64,000 bases of DNA from a virus. Where the stretch lies: IMG/VR virus record IMGVR_UViG_3300042197_000731, positions 59,285-123,284 of that record, one strand, 5' to 3'. Within the stretch, counting starts at the first letter, position 1. Every line of letters begins with the position of its first letter. The position numbers were made by a program, and so were the translations under genes. The notes under the pieces were generated by a model. It saw only the letters and a list, made by a program, of their open reading frames with translations. It did no database searches and had not been told where the DNA came from. This document shows positions 16,311-25,201 of the stretch, piece after piece.

Positions 16311-18761
16311 TTATTTATCTTTCTGCTGTCTATATGTTCCGCCAAACAAGGTGCCAACTTTGGACTTATTCTTTATCTTTGGATTTACAACTCCAGCAAT
16401 ACTACCTGCTGTAGTTTCATCTATTGTGGATTTTTTTGCTACATCTTTTAATTTCAAGATTGTGGCATTATTGCGATCCGCCCAACGATTTGCTTCATCT
16501 TCGCTACGAAAAACTTTTGTTTTTACTATTTTTTGATCACGATTGTTATACACTTGAATCAACGCTTCTACCGAATTATCTGTGCTTTCCGATACGCTTT
16601 CCTTCTTGGTATTTTTCACACAATTAGGGTATTTTTTACCAAACATAGTTTTCATACCCTCTTTACGATAGCCTTTCCAACATGCCTCGCCTACTTTGCT
16701 CTCATTGACGCCAAAATCTTTGTTAGTAACTTGCCACGGCTGTTTTAAAGGAACAGGATCTGGACTTGGCTTAACACCAGCGGTAGTTGAAATATTTTTT
16801 GCTCTAGCAAGATTAGATTTGACCATATTTAACGCATCTGGAGTAATGCTTCCACGAACGCCAGTTTGAGTAGCATCTGGAACGACATCGAAACCCTGAC
16901 GTTTCATGCCACTGCTTTGTAAAACTGTATCAGTTTTTGAAACAATTTGATCTAACTGTTTTTGATCTGTACCTTCCGCCACACCTTGCTTTAGACGCTT
17001 GCCGTTGATTACTTCTACACCGTTGATTTCTAAAGGATACCAATCATTGATTGCCAATCGTTCAAACACTTCATCCAACGAACTGGCTTTTACTTTCAAC
17101 TTTACTTGCTTGGACAATGCGTTGCTCTTGTCAAAGGCTAATACTCGGTAAACTTGATCCGAGCCTTCCGCCACACCTTGCTGTTTCACACCTTGCTGTT
17201 TTTGTTGACGTTTTACTGCTTTCTGTTTAGCAAGTTTAGCAGGGCTTGTTGGTTGTTTTAATCCTTTTTTCCAGTTAGCAGGTGGAGTTTTAATCTCGCC
17301 TCCCCACTGGTCAAATTCGCCTTCCGCCACACCTTGTTCGCTAATATGCTTTAGATGCGTAGTAGTTAATACGAAAGAATCCTTATACTTACCATCTTCG
17401 CCGGCTTTGCTAGGATCGTCTAACTTAACTTTAACTCGCCCATCTACATTGATATTTTTAGATACAGCAACAATCGTACCTGTGCCCAACGGACCATCTA
17501 CACGATCTCCTACATTGTAGGTATTCTTAAAGCCTTCCGCCACACCTTTCGCCTTTAGGTGCATGTCTCTTGTTTTTACATAACGCTTGGTTTCTTTATC
17601 TCCAGATTCAATATCACCTTGATTATAATGCCCTATTGCTCGTCCTGCGTGTTTACTTGCAACCACATCGGGATGTTCTTTGCCTTTGATAGAACGCTTG
17701 ATGCCTTTTACAACATCACTAAAGCCTTTCGCCACACCTTGGCGGCCAAGTTTTTTCTTAATACTAGCGATTTCACGGGCAATAGCATTTTGTTTAGTCC
17801 AGAAACTGTAATCATCACTGTATTGATATTCTGGATCAAATTCGCTTTCTAACTCACGCAATCTTGCTTCTAATTCCTCTCTACTTGGCTCAGGCGCATA
17901 CTTTGCTTGTGATTTAGTTGGACCACCAGTTTTTAATTGACCGCTCTTTTTCATATCATCAATCATCGCAGCAAACTGACTATGAAAATCACTTTCATTA
18001 ACAGTTGATTCAGACGCAGCACGTATTGATTTTAGATCTTTATCTGATGGCGCACCTTTGCTGCCAGGTTTACGCATACGTTCACCACTGCCACCTTTTA
18101 TACGTTCACGTTTTGCTCTGATATTAGCCCATAAGCCCGGTTTTTCACTCTCACTTACTGGCTGTTCAGTTGATGTAGTGTTATCGGCGGGTAAATTTTT
18201 AGTGTAGTAAATTACAGATTTTTTATCTGATGCTTCATCGTATTCACGCTTAATCTTCTGTGCCATTTCTGGATTTTTATCCATCATGGATCTGAAGTAT
18301 GTTTTGGCGCCATTCAACCAATTGAATTTTTTAGGCATGCCATCTACGCTAACAGGATTGCCCTTAACGATAACATACCAAGGACCACGCTCAAAATCTT
18401 GAAATTTTTCTTCTTCGTCTTCCGCTACTGGAGCGGTTGACTCAACTACACTATTTTTTTTTACTGGTTTCAATCCTTCTGCTAGTGGAAGAAAATCATC
18501 TTCACCAGCGTCAACATTCATCATTTGATATTCAAGATGTTCTCTGACCGATTTTAGATAGTCATTTGCTAGTGTTATCTTGGAAGCGACCCAACCTTCT
18601 AAGCCTTGTTCTTCAGAAATATTACGTAATAACTTGTGTAGAACAATAGCATGTTCAGCGGCATAGTAGCAATCTACTCTGGCCATTTGAACTTCGTGAT
18701 CGCTATGGGCTTCATGTGCGTCCTCTAAGAAGCCTTCCTTTAGAAACTGTTTACTATTCAT
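16311..18761 (-). CDS. multi-module internal virion protein with QGVAEG repeats
   Basis: 816 residues starting MNSKQFLKEGFLED, a capsid-targeting-like tag with LKE/G as a candidate prohead-protease site. Modules in order: a helical domain with HEVQMARVDCYYAAEHA (to about 100), PWYVIVKGNPVSVDG, GLWANIRAKRERIKGGSGER, a coiled coil near ELEARLRELESEF, a KOW/SH3-like YNVGDRVDGPLGTGTIVAV, a beta segment VKLKVKASSLDEVFERL, and a Cys module EACWKGYRKEGMKTMFGKKY. Five copies of GVAE/KG separate the modules, encoded by a nearly identical 16-bp DNA repeat. No enzyme is recognised. It is probably packaged with DNA and cut into pieces (inference). Confidence 0.72.
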   Translation of the reverse strand: MNSKQFLKEGFLEDAHEAHSDHEVQMARVDCYYAAEHAIVLHKLLRNISEEQGLEGWVASKITLANDYLKSVREHLEYQMMNVDAGEDDFLPLAEGLKPVKKNSVVESTAPVAEDEEEKFQDFERGPWYVIVKGNPVSVDGMPKKFNWLNGAKTYFRSMMDKNPEMAQKIKREYDEASDKKSVIYYTKNLPADNTTSTEQPVSESEKPGLWANIRAKRERIKGGSGERMRKPGSKGAPSDKDLKSIRAASESTVNESDFHSQFAAMIDDMKKSGQLKTGGPTKSQAKYAPEPSREELEARLRELESEFDPEYQYSDDYSFWTKQNAIAREIASIKKKLGRQGVAKGFSDVVKGIKRSIKGKEHPDVVASKHAGRAIGHYNQGDIESGDKETKRYVKTRDMHLKAKGVAEGFKNTYNVGDRVDGPLGTGTIVAVSKNINVDGRVKVKLDDPSKAGEDGKYKDSFVLTTTHLKHISEQGVAEGEFDQWGGEIKTPPANWKKGLKQPTSPAKLAKQKAVKRQQKQQGVKQQGVAEGSDQVYRVLAFDKSNALSKQVKLKVKASSLDEVFERLAINDWYPLEINGVEVINGKRLKQGVAEGTDQKQLDQIVSKTDTVLQSSGMKRQGFDVVPDATQTGVRGSITPDALNMVKSNLARAKNISTTAGVKPSPDPVPLKQPWQVTNKDFGVNESKVGEACWKGYRKEGMKTMFGKKYPNCVKNTKKESVSESTDNSVEALIQVYNNRDQKIVKTKVFRSEDEANRWADRNNATILKLKDVAKKSTIDETTAGSIAGVVNPKIKNKSKVGTLFGGTYRQQKDK
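16312..16318 (-). promoter_or_regulatory. late promoter motif (ATAAATA), possibly leaderless
   Basis: The motif ends 5 nt before the ATG at 16306, so a T4-like start would fall on the A of the ATG; no Shine-Dalgarno is present. Confidence 0.45.
16972..16988 (-). repeat. QGVAEG DNA repeat copy
   Basis: Plus-strand 17-mer CCTTCCGCCACACCTTG; the minus strand encodes QGVAEG in frame. Exact copies occur at 17164-17180 and 17320-17336, and 16 bp of it at 58849-58864 and 59149-59164. Confidence 0.85.
17164..17180 (-). repeat. QGVAEG DNA repeat copy
   Basis: Identical 17-mer to the copy at 16972, between a lysine-rich module and the VYRVLAFDKSNALSK module. Confidence 0.85.
17320..17336 (-). repeat. 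QGVAEG DNA repeat copy
   Basis: Identical 17-mer, between the KOW/SH3-like module and the WGGEIKTPPANW segment. Confidence 0.85.
17533..17548 (-). repeat. QGVAEG DNA repeat copy (encodes KGVAEG)
   Basis: CCTTCCGCCACACCTT followed by T instead of G, so Lys replaces Gln at the first position. Confidence 0.8.
17725..17741 (-). repeat. QGVAKG DNA repeat copy
   Basis: CCTTTCGCCACACCTTG, one substitution from the common 17-mer; encodes QGVAKG, losing the Glu expected at a protease site. Confidence 0.8.
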
Positions 18762-18785
18762 TTCGGTTAATCCTATGATTTTATA

Positions 18786-18792
18786 TATTTAT
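18786..18792 (-). promoter_or_regulatory. T4-type late promoter (ATAAATA)
   Basis: The minus strand reads GATAAATATA, 24 nt before the ATG at 18761, followed by AGGATTAA as ribosome-binding site. Confidence 0.58.
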
Positions 18793-19892
18793 CTACTATT
18801 TGTAATTGCGTCTGGATGTTTTCGGTTGTAAAGACGCATGATAACGCCTGCTTGGGCATTTGCGCCATTTTCTTCATCACTACCTGTTACGCCGGAGTTG
18901 TGGTCTAATTCATTGTTTAAGTGTTGTTTGTAATGTACTAATTCGTGTGCTAGAGTTCTTAACACATCAACAGGATGTCTGCCATGTACACCTACCAATA
19001 TCATATTCTTTTCAGGCATGAATTGACCAAAACTGCTTTGAATGCCATCGCCGCCTATCGTCATCTTGAATGAAATCTTGGGTAAATTCTTTATCTCCAA
19101 CACCTTCATTGCTATCGGTAAAAATTGTCTAATAGAGCCTTTTAGAGCATCTATAGTTGATATGTCTTCATTGATTTTACCACTTATTGGACTTGCTGTA
19201 TCCGTGCTCACGCCTACTATATCTTCGGTTGTTGCTGATTGAATCTTATCAAAAATTGTGCCCAGTTCTTGACGTGGATATTTGTACATCTTGGTCAAGA
19301 ATTCTGTTCTCTCTTCTGGATTGTTACGAATTTTGTTCCATAAATTTCTAGCATCAGTGCCGTGACTTACGTCATATGTTTCGTTGCCGATGGTAATTTT
19401 TTTCTGTAGTTCCGGAATCACTACGACATATCCATGTTTATCGGCAGTGACTGGTTGCTCACCATCTCGCAGTGTTTTGTAGTAACTAGGGCTACCTGCT
19501 GGTTTGGTAATATTTCCGTCTTTGTCTTTTTGATCTCTTTTGGTATATGTATCTGGGTTCAATCGATCAGCATCTGGGCCACCTACCACTGTTATGAATA
19601 CAGTGTTTGCTGGGTCAAATTTTTGTGGTAGTACATACATCTTGTTGGTTTCAATAATTCTGTCACCAGGAACACCAGCAGCGGTCATTAGTTGATATTT
19701 GTCGTTGAAGTTGAATGGGCTTTTAGGACCACTGGTATCATTGCTAGTGAGAATGTACACATTTTCACTGCCAAATCTACGTTGTAGTATTTCAAATACG
19801 CCAGCATGGCCTTGATGAAATGGCTGAAATCTTCCAGGGTAAGTAACAATTACATCTGGCTTTTGTTGTTCGTAAAGTTCGTATGCGTACAT
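18789..19892 (-). CDS. nucleotidyltransferase-zinc metallopeptidase fusion with internal-protein-like N-terminus
   Basis: 367 residues. After a capsid-tag-like MYAYELYEQQ, residues 13-200 are a cytidylyltransferase/NMN-adenylyltransferase fold: TYPGRFQPFHQGHAGVFEIL contains the GRFQPFHxGH signature. The C-terminal third has LRTLAHELVHYKQHLNNELD (HExxH zinc motif) and a downstream ENGANAQAG that could supply the third ligand. The pairing of a nucleotide-transfer enzyme and a protease in one polypeptide is unusual. Substrates are unknown; NAD precursor metabolism is one option. It has a late promoter 21 nt upstream, which fits packaging into virions. Confidence 0.8.
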   Translation of the reverse strand: MYAYELYEQQKPDVIVTYPGRFQPFHQGHAGVFEILQRRFGSENVYILTSNDTSGPKSPFNFNDKYQLMTAAGVPGDRIIETNKMYVLPQKFDPANTVFITVVGGPDADRLNPDTYTKRDQKDKDGNITKPAGSPSYYKTLRDGEQPVTADKHGYVVVIPELQKKITIGNETYDVSHGTDARNLWNKIRNNPEERTEFLTKMYKYPRQELGTIFDKIQSATTEDIVGVSTDTASPISGKINEDISTIDALKGSIRQFLPIAMKVLEIKNLPKISFKMTIGGDGIQSSFGQFMPEKNMILVGVHGRHPVDVLRTLAHELVHYKQHLNNELDHNSGVTGSDEENGANAQAGVIMRLYNRKHPDAITNSR

Positions 19893-19913
19893 AGTAATTA
19901 TATGTTAATACTA

Positions 19914-19920
19914 TATTTAT
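19914..19920 (-). promoter_or_regulatory. T4-type late promoter (ATAAATA)
   Basis: The minus strand reads AATAAATATAG, 21 nt before the ATG at 19892 and directly after the terminator at 19934-19955. Confidence 0.58.
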
Positions 19921-19933
19921 TACAGAAATAGAA

Positions 19934-19955
19934 AACGGGACACTGTGGTCCCGTT
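19934..19955 (-). terminator. Rho-independent terminator after the glycosyltransferase gene
   Basis: 8-bp stem AACGGGAC/GTCCCGTT with a 6-nt loop; on the minus strand it is followed by TTCTATTTCTG. It sits 24 nt after the stop of the gene at 19979-20923. Confidence 0.68.
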
Positions 19956-19978
19956 ACGATGTTTTACGTGTTTAAGTA

Positions 19979-20923
19979 TCAACTAGCAGGTTCAACAACT
20001 GTTGATTTTTCAGCCAGTGCTGCCTCTGCTGCTTTCTTTTGTGCTTCTAGTGCTGCTTTACCTTCTGGGCTATTAGCATCAACACGCTTTAGACCACGAC
20101 GTTCTAGCGCAGATAGATCGCCCTTGAACTCATAATGTCCAATGTGATTTAGTAGCACTCTGCTATCTGCCCAGATATCACCACCTAGTGCCTGCCAACG
20201 ACGACAGAATGTCCAGTCTTCACTTAGATAGTGTCCCTTAGCATCAATCACAGTATCGAAAATACTATACATGAATGGTTCGTATTGCTTACCTAGGCCG
20301 ATATCGTCAACATATTTACATTCTGGATGTGCGACAGTAAGTTGTTCATAAACATGCTTCTTGAATAGTAGGAAACCTGTTCCTTGTGTATCTACTTGGA
20401 AGATAGGCCCTTCAATTCTGCCACCATTCTTTAGATTGATAACATAGTCAATAGGCAAACTCTTCTTAGGATACAGACCACCGATAACGTCCTTATCTGC
20501 GGCAATCATGCCAAAAATTGCTTCTGGTTCAAACCGAATATCAGCATCAATAAACATGAAGTGTGTTGCTGCTGCGTTGGTCATCATCTTGGCACATAGA
20601 TTATTTCTAGCGCGAGTGACCAGACTCTCATTGACCATAGTATCTAGACTCCAGTTTAGACCTACTTTGCTCGCTAGCAAGGTAAATCGTAGAAAACTGG
20701 TCATAGTTGGCTCACTGACCATACCGCCATAACATGGAACAGCAAAGTGTACATGAACTTTCTTATAATCAAACGTGGGTTGTTGTGTGCCTGGTGTGGT
20801 TTTTGGTAGATTAGGCACGGGCATAATAGGCTTAGTTAACTTAGGTACTGGTGTTCCAGAACTTTGTGGTGTAATAAGTTTTGCGTCTACAGTTTCTTTT
20901 TCGCTCATTGATTTTTCTTTCAT
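19979..20923 (-). CDS. GT-A fold glycosyltransferase
   Basis: 314 residues. After a Pro-rich N-terminus, residues 52-270 match GT2-like phage glycosyltransferases: VHFAVPCYGGMV, then THFMFIDADIRFEPEAI with the DxD-type metal site, and GLYPKKSLPIDY; LSEDWTFCRRWQALGGDIWAD is the acceptor-side motif. It probably sugar-modifies a virion protein, a host surface component or DNA; the sequence does not say which. The first ATG (20923) overlaps the stop of the small gene upstream (ATGA); a second in-frame ATG is at 20908. A terminator follows. Confidence 0.82.
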   Translation of the reverse strand: MKEKSMSEKETVDAKLITPQSSGTPVPKLTKPIMPVPNLPKTTPGTQQPTFDYKKVHVHFAVPCYGGMVSEPTMTSFLRFTLLASKVGLNWSLDTMVNESLVTRARNNLCAKMMTNAAATHFMFIDADIRFEPEAIFGMIAADKDVIGGLYPKKSLPIDYVINLKNGGRIEGPIFQVDTQGTGFLLFKKHVYEQLTVAHPECKYVDDIGLGKQYEPFMYSIFDTVIDAKGHYLSEDWTFCRRWQALGGDIWADSRVLLNHIGHYEFKGDLSALERRGLKRVDANSPEGKAALEAQKKAAEAALAEKSTVVEPAS

Positions 20924-21087
20924 TCAGTTTCTATTTCTACAATGATATCATTGCCGACTAATTCTTGAACAATTTGTTCAAGTGATGCTAAAACTTCAGT
21001 ACTAGCAAGTGATGTTTCTAGTGTATCTGAATTTTTAACTAGTTTATTAAGTTTTATAGTTATGATTTCTTCATGGATTTTTGCCAT
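20920..21087 (-). CDS. small acidic hypothetical protein
   Basis: 55 codons, ATG at 21087 with TAGGATC upstream and a late-promoter motif 27 nt before. It is helical, acidic and leucine-patterned (TEVLASLEQIVQELV), and could be a small coiled-coil partner protein. It overlaps the glycosyltransferase start by 3 nt (ATGA), so the two are coupled. No family recognised. Confidence 0.6.
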   Translation of the reverse strand: MAKIHEEIITIKLNKLVKNSDTLETSLASTEVLASLEQIVQELVGNDIIVEIETE

Positions 21088-21114
21088 TTGTTGTTGATCC
21101 TAGTTGAATATGGA

Positions 21115-21121
21115 TATTTAT
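21115..21121 (-). promoter_or_regulatory. T4-type late promoter (ATAAATA)
   Basis: The minus strand reads AATAAATATCC, overlapping the stop of the gene at 21121 and lying 27 nt before the ATG at 21087. Confidence 0.55.
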
Positions 21122-21843
21122 TATTCAGGATCAACCAGATTATAAATTTTATTAACGATTCCTGGATGAACAATATTCAGCAACATTACGATTTTTTCAT
21201 CGTTAGTATAAAAATACCCACCACCAAAATATCCTTTTCCACGTCTTAATTGACGAACAAGATATTCGCTTGCGCTGTTTTCTATTTCTGACTTTGATAT
21301 AACATCAGCAAGAGCATTGGCATTTTCAATATTAAACGCACGATTTAATGTTATTTTATATTTGAAAGAATTATGTTGACTGCGTATGATATTGCCATCT
21401 GTAATTAATTTATGTTGAGCATCTGAGCCTGGAATAGATACTTCTATCACTCTTTCGCCATATAAATTTGCTACCGTCTTTAGTAATTCAATATCATTAC
21501 TGTAGAATATAGCATGTGGTTCTTCAACACGAAATCTTAGATCAGTGCTTTTGTCATGATTTTCAATAAAATTTGATAAATCATGTAGTTGAGTATCATC
21601 GGCATTTTCGAAATTACTACGTTGTCTATTGTAGAAGTAACTACTACCATAAAACTTATTTGCTCTCTCAATCATTTCAATGATACGATCAGAAAAACTA
21701 GTTATATTTTTACTTCGCAGTAATTTACAACCAGGAGCATAAATTTTTACACTGTTAGCATATATTCCATAAAATGCTTTTTTTGTATTTTGAATATTAA
21801 CAGTTGGATTTAATTGAGTCCAGAATGATGTATCCATTTTCAT
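21121..21843 (-). CDS. conserved T4-like hypothetical protein
   Basis: 240 residues of alternating beta and alpha segments, with no known catalytic motif. It starts FWTQLNPTVNIQNTKKAFYG and has a repeated beta pattern (FRVEEPHAIFYSNDIELLK and KGYFGGGYFYTNDEKIVML), so it may be built from two related halves. It overlaps the end of clpA by 47 nt, implying joint translation. Function unknown. Confidence 0.65.
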   Translation of the reverse strand: MKMDTSFWTQLNPTVNIQNTKKAFYGIYANSVKIYAPGCKLLRSKNITSFSDRIIEMIERANKFYGSSYFYNRQRSNFENADDTQLHDLSNFIENHDKSTDLRFRVEEPHAIFYSNDIELLKTVANLYGERVIEVSIPGSDAQHKLITDGNIIRSQHNSFKYKITLNRAFNIENANALADVISKSEIENSASEYLVRQLRRGKGYFGGGYFYTNDEKIVMLLNIVHPGIVNKIYNLVDPE

Positions 21844-24091
21844 CTATTAGAGTGTTAGTGTTGTATATTGTATATGCTTTTTGCTGAAAGTCAAACTCAA
21901 TTTTACCATTATAAGTAACATTGACGTTACACTTAGATAACTTTTCAAATAATATCTTTTTGCTCAGTGGCACTTTGATCAATTCAGAAATAGTTCGGGC
22001 CAATGGCCTTGCGCCCAGTTTGCTATCATAGCCAACTTCAATGATACGATCCATAGCAGTGGTATCAAGATTAACGGTAATACCTTTATCTAGCAGCAGA
22101 TCATTTAATTCCTTGACGAACTTGCCAATAATTAACTTGATATGATCCTTGGATAACTTCTTGAACTTAACGATGCTATCAAGACGATTTCTGAACTCTG
22201 GCTTGAAGAAGTCTTTAACTGCCTTATCGTCTTCGTTTGATTTCTCTAATTTAGGAACAAATCCCATGGTGTTAGTTTCATTCTCTGCTGCGCCAAGATT
22301 GCTAGTTAGCATCAATACACATTGACGACAATTTGCCTTCTTGCCATTGCTGCTGGTAACTATACCTTCGTCCATCATGGTTAGTAGAATGTGAGCAACA
22401 TCTGGATGTGCTTTTTCAATCTCGTCAAACAGAATTACTGAATTAGGATTCTTTTCAATATCACTGATCAACAGACCGCCACCCAAATTGCCGTCATCAT
22501 AGCCAACATATCCCGGTGGCGCACCAATCAACTTTGCGATAGCATGTTTTTCTTGATACTCGCTCATGTCGTACCGTATCAACTTCATGCCTAGATTTTC
22601 TGCTAGTAATTTAGCCAATTCTGTTTTGCCTGTACCGGTTGGACCAGTTAATAGAAAACTGCCAACAGGTTTATTCAGTGCTTTCAGTCCAGCCTTGCTA
22701 ACATATATTTTTTCTAAGATAGTATCTACTGCTCCATCTTGGCCAAATAGTTTAGACTTGATATTGCCCTCAATATTCTCTACTAGTGATACGTTCTGAG
22801 CATCCAATTGTTCTATTGGAACTTTGATATATTGACTGAGAACACTGATAATATCGCTTTTCTTGATAGTTAAATTCTGACCTAGAACTTTTGCCTTAGC
22901 ACAGGCAGTATCAAGTAGATCAATGGCTTTGTCTGGCAGTTTTTTATCTGTTTGATACTTGGCACTTAATTCAACGGCAGCAATTACTGCCTCATCAGTT
23001 ATTTCTACGCCATGAAAATCTTCAAAAACATCAGTTAACTCGGTGATAATTTTCTTTGCTATATCAATGCTTGGTTCATCAACGGTCAATCTGTAAAAAC
23101 GGCGCATCAATGCCCGATCTTTTTCAAAACTCTGATTGTATTCTTCCCATGTTGTACTGGCGATTACTTTGATATTGCCCTTGGTTAGTGCTGGCTTGAT
23201 CATGTTTGAAAAGTCTACACTACTATTTGAACCACTGCCGGCACCACGCATCTGATGTGCTTCGTCAATGAAAAGAATAGTATCACCCTTAAGTTCAAGT
23301 GCCTTTAATACATGTTTCAATTTTTCTTCAAACTCGCCACGATACTTACTGCCTGCCAGTAGCGATGGAATATCAAGACTATATACAGTGTAATTCTTTA
23401 GATAGTCTGGAACTTCGCCTTCAACAATTTTTACTGCCAATCCCTCGGCAATAGCAGTTTTGCCAACGCCAGGATCGCCTACCATAAGCACATTACACTT
23501 GTTTCTCTTTGCTAGAACATTGATCATTTCCTCTAGTTCTACTTCTCTGCCAATTACGGGATCCAATTTTTCTGATTTTGCCATTTCAGACAAGTTATCA
23601 CAATAGTTTTCTAGCAGGGTATCCAACTGAGACTTGCCCTTTTTCTTTGGCTTTTGTTCAGCGAAAGTATTATTCCAGTAATTGATTACTTTATCTTTCT
23701 CGATGCCATACTTCATTAAGAAGTACCGCGCATGACTTTTATCTTCAGCACATATACTCAGATAGATATCTACAATTTGTAAATTTGATCGTCCACTAAA
23801 CAGTACTTGAGTAAACGCACGATTAAATACTCGTTCTAGAGTGTGAGTCTTTTTTGGAACAATATCGTAACCGTTGCTGATTAAATAAGTTTGACTATCA
23901 ATGTAATCTTCTAACTCAATCAGTAGATCATCAATTTTTACTTCTAATTTGGTAGTCAACTCACGAAATATATCGTGTGTGAGTAAGCCGTAAAGCAGAT
24001 GCTCTAGCGTTACATATTCGTGATTTTTCTTGATGGCTAGTTTAGTAGCCTCTTCAATAATCTTATCAATTTCTGGTTGTGTTTGTAGCAT
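21797..24091 (-). CDS. clpA: ClpA-like AAA+ unfoldase
   Basis: 764 residues, full length for ClpA. The N-terminal Clp_N repeat region (about 1-140, EYVTLEHLLYGLL) is followed by a first AAA+ domain (MVGDPGVGKTAIAEGLA; Walker B ILFIDEAHQMRGAG) and a second (LLTGPTGTGKTELAKLLA; SVILFDEIEKAHPDV). The loop that contacts ClpP, usually IGL/IGF, reads MGF, so docking to a host ClpP is plausible. Arginine finger FKPEFRNRLD is present. It is preceded by dnaJ in the same operon, which suggests phage control of protein unfolding or of host proteolysis. Confidence 0.93.
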   Translation of the reverse strand: MLQTQPEIDKIIEEATKLAIKKNHEYVTLEHLLYGLLTHDIFRELTTKLEVKIDDLLIELEDYIDSQTYLISNGYDIVPKKTHTLERVFNRAFTQVLFSGRSNLQIVDIYLSICAEDKSHARYFLMKYGIEKDKVINYWNNTFAEQKPKKKGKSQLDTLLENYCDNLSEMAKSEKLDPVIGREVELEEMINVLAKRNKCNVLMVGDPGVGKTAIAEGLAVKIVEGEVPDYLKNYTVYSLDIPSLLAGSKYRGEFEEKLKHVLKALELKGDTILFIDEAHQMRGAGSGSNSSVDFSNMIKPALTKGNIKVIASTTWEEYNQSFEKDRALMRRFYRLTVDEPSIDIAKKIITELTDVFEDFHGVEITDEAVIAAVELSAKYQTDKKLPDKAIDLLDTACAKAKVLGQNLTIKKSDIISVLSQYIKVPIEQLDAQNVSLVENIEGNIKSKLFGQDGAVDTILEKIYVSKAGLKALNKPVGSFLLTGPTGTGKTELAKLLAENLGMKLIRYDMSEYQEKHAIAKLIGAPPGYVGYDDGNLGGGLLISDIEKNPNSVILFDEIEKAHPDVAHILLTMMDEGIVTSSNGKKANCRQCVLMLTSNLGAAENETNTMGFVPKLEKSNEDDKAVKDFFKPEFRNRLDSIVKFKKLSKDHIKLIIGKFVKELNDLLLDKGITVNLDTTAMDRIIEVGYDSKLGARPLARTISELIKVPLSKKILFEKLSKCNVNVTYNGKIEFDFQQKAYTIYNTNTLIDENGYIILDSIKSNC

Positions 24092-24099
24092 GTAGATAT

Positions 24100-24915
24100 T
24101 TAGGTAGATGTTTTGATTTGTCGCACTAAATCTAGTTGTGAGACAGATAAGGTAGTTGGTATTATAATGTTAACTTTCACATAAAAATTTCCTCTGATAT
24201 CCTTTTGAAATTCATATAAACCCTCGCCTGGTATTTTAAATTTTGTACCTTGTTGAGTGTTTGGTGGTATTTTTATGATGAAAGTTTTTTCGGATAGTGT
24301 TTGTACTTCTAGTTCACAGCCTAGTATAGCATCAAAGCAGTTCAGCGAAATTTCCGTTTCTAGATCCAAGCCTTTTTGTATAAATTTGTTAGACTCGTGA
24401 ACGATGATGCTGATGTACAAGTCGCCTGGGTGAGCGTTTGGGAAAATTCTCTCACCTCCACCACCAAACTTCATTACAGTGCCAGATTTTATACCTCTGG
24501 GTATCTTTATCTCTAGCGTTTTGCTATCGTTGTTCTTAGTGCGTATCGTTACAAATTTTGTAGTTTCGGACAACGTATCTGCTAGATTAATTTCTATTGA
24601 AGTTTTTATGTCTGGATTTCTACGTTGTCCCCTCATAAAATGCGAAAATATATCACCGTCACCAAATGAAAATCCAAATGAGTTGAATACATCATCAATG
24701 TTTGGATTACCGCCAAAATTACCACTTCTCATGGCGTCGTATTCTGCTCGCTTACGATCATCCATGAGTGTATCATATGCTTGCTGTATTTCTTGAAACT
24801 TAGCAGTATCACCACCACGATCTGGGTGATGTTTGCCCGCTAACTTTCTATACGAACTTTTGATTTCGTCCTTGGAAGCACCAGGAGATACATTTAAAAT
24901 TTTATAATAATCCAT
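24100..24915 (-). CDS. dnaJ: DnaJ-type J-domain co-chaperone
   Basis: 271 residues from the ATG at 24915 (MDYYKILNVSPGAS). The J domain has HPD in AGKHHPDRGGDT. It is followed by a Gly/Phe region (NSFGFSFGDGD) and two C-terminal beta-barrel substrate domains (KIPRGIKSGTVMKFGGGGE). The four CxxCxGxG zinc repeats are missing, so this is a class B (CbpA-like) J protein. It would stimulate host DnaK. It is the first gene after a strong terminator and is followed 8 nt later by clpA. Confidence 0.93.
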   Translation of the reverse strand: MDYYKILNVSPGASKDEIKSSYRKLAGKHHPDRGGDTAKFQEIQQAYDTLMDDRKRAEYDAMRSGNFGGNPNIDDVFNSFGFSFGDGDIFSHFMRGQRRNPDIKTSIEINLADTLSETTKFVTIRTKNNDSKTLEIKIPRGIKSGTVMKFGGGGERIFPNAHPGDLYISIIVHESNKFIQKGLDLETEISLNCFDAILGCELEVQTLSEKTFIIKIPPNTQQGTKFKIPGEGLYEFQKDIRGNFYVKVNIIIPTTLSVSQLDLVRQIKTST

Positions 24916-24929
24916 ACTCACTATTCTAC

Positions 24930-24959
24930 AACAAAAATGGGCAGAAATCAACTGCCCAT
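24930..24959 (-). terminator. Rho-independent terminator ending the lysis cassette
   Basis: 8-bp stem ATGGGCAG/CTGCCCAT with a 7-nt loop, followed on the minus strand by TTTTTGTTG. It lies 23 nt after the last lysis-region gene and 22 nt before the DnaJ ATG. Confidence 0.82.
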
Positions 24960-24982
24960 CTTGTGTTTTGATAATTTATATT

Positions 24983-25195
24983 TTACTTTTTGGTTCCGTC
25001 AGGTACTTCTTTACCCTCTACCTTTTTGCGAACCTTGATTTCCTTACATGTTTGTTTAACTGTGCCGTCCTTGTTCTTTACAACTTGGCCGTTTTTGTCT
25101 TTAACATCAGTACAAACTTTTTTGATTTCTGGAGCAGCATTTAGGGATAGTGATGCTGCCATTAATGCTATAAATAAGAAATTTTGTATCTTCAT
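24983..25195 (-). CDS. small secreted protein
   Basis: 70 residues with a clear signal peptide (MKIQNFLFIALMAASLSLNA, cut after A-x-A near residue 21). The mature part is lysine-rich with two cysteines (VCTDVKDKNGQ and KQTCKEIKVRKK) that may form a disulphide in the periplasm. It is the last gene of the lysis cassette, 6 nt after the holin. Function unknown; it could modulate lysis timing. Confidence 0.7.
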   Translation of the reverse strand: MKIQNFLFIALMAASLSLNAAPEIKKVCTDVKDKNGQVVKNKDGTVKQTCKEIKVRKKVEGKEVPDGTKK

Positions 25196-25201
25196 ATCAA
25201 C

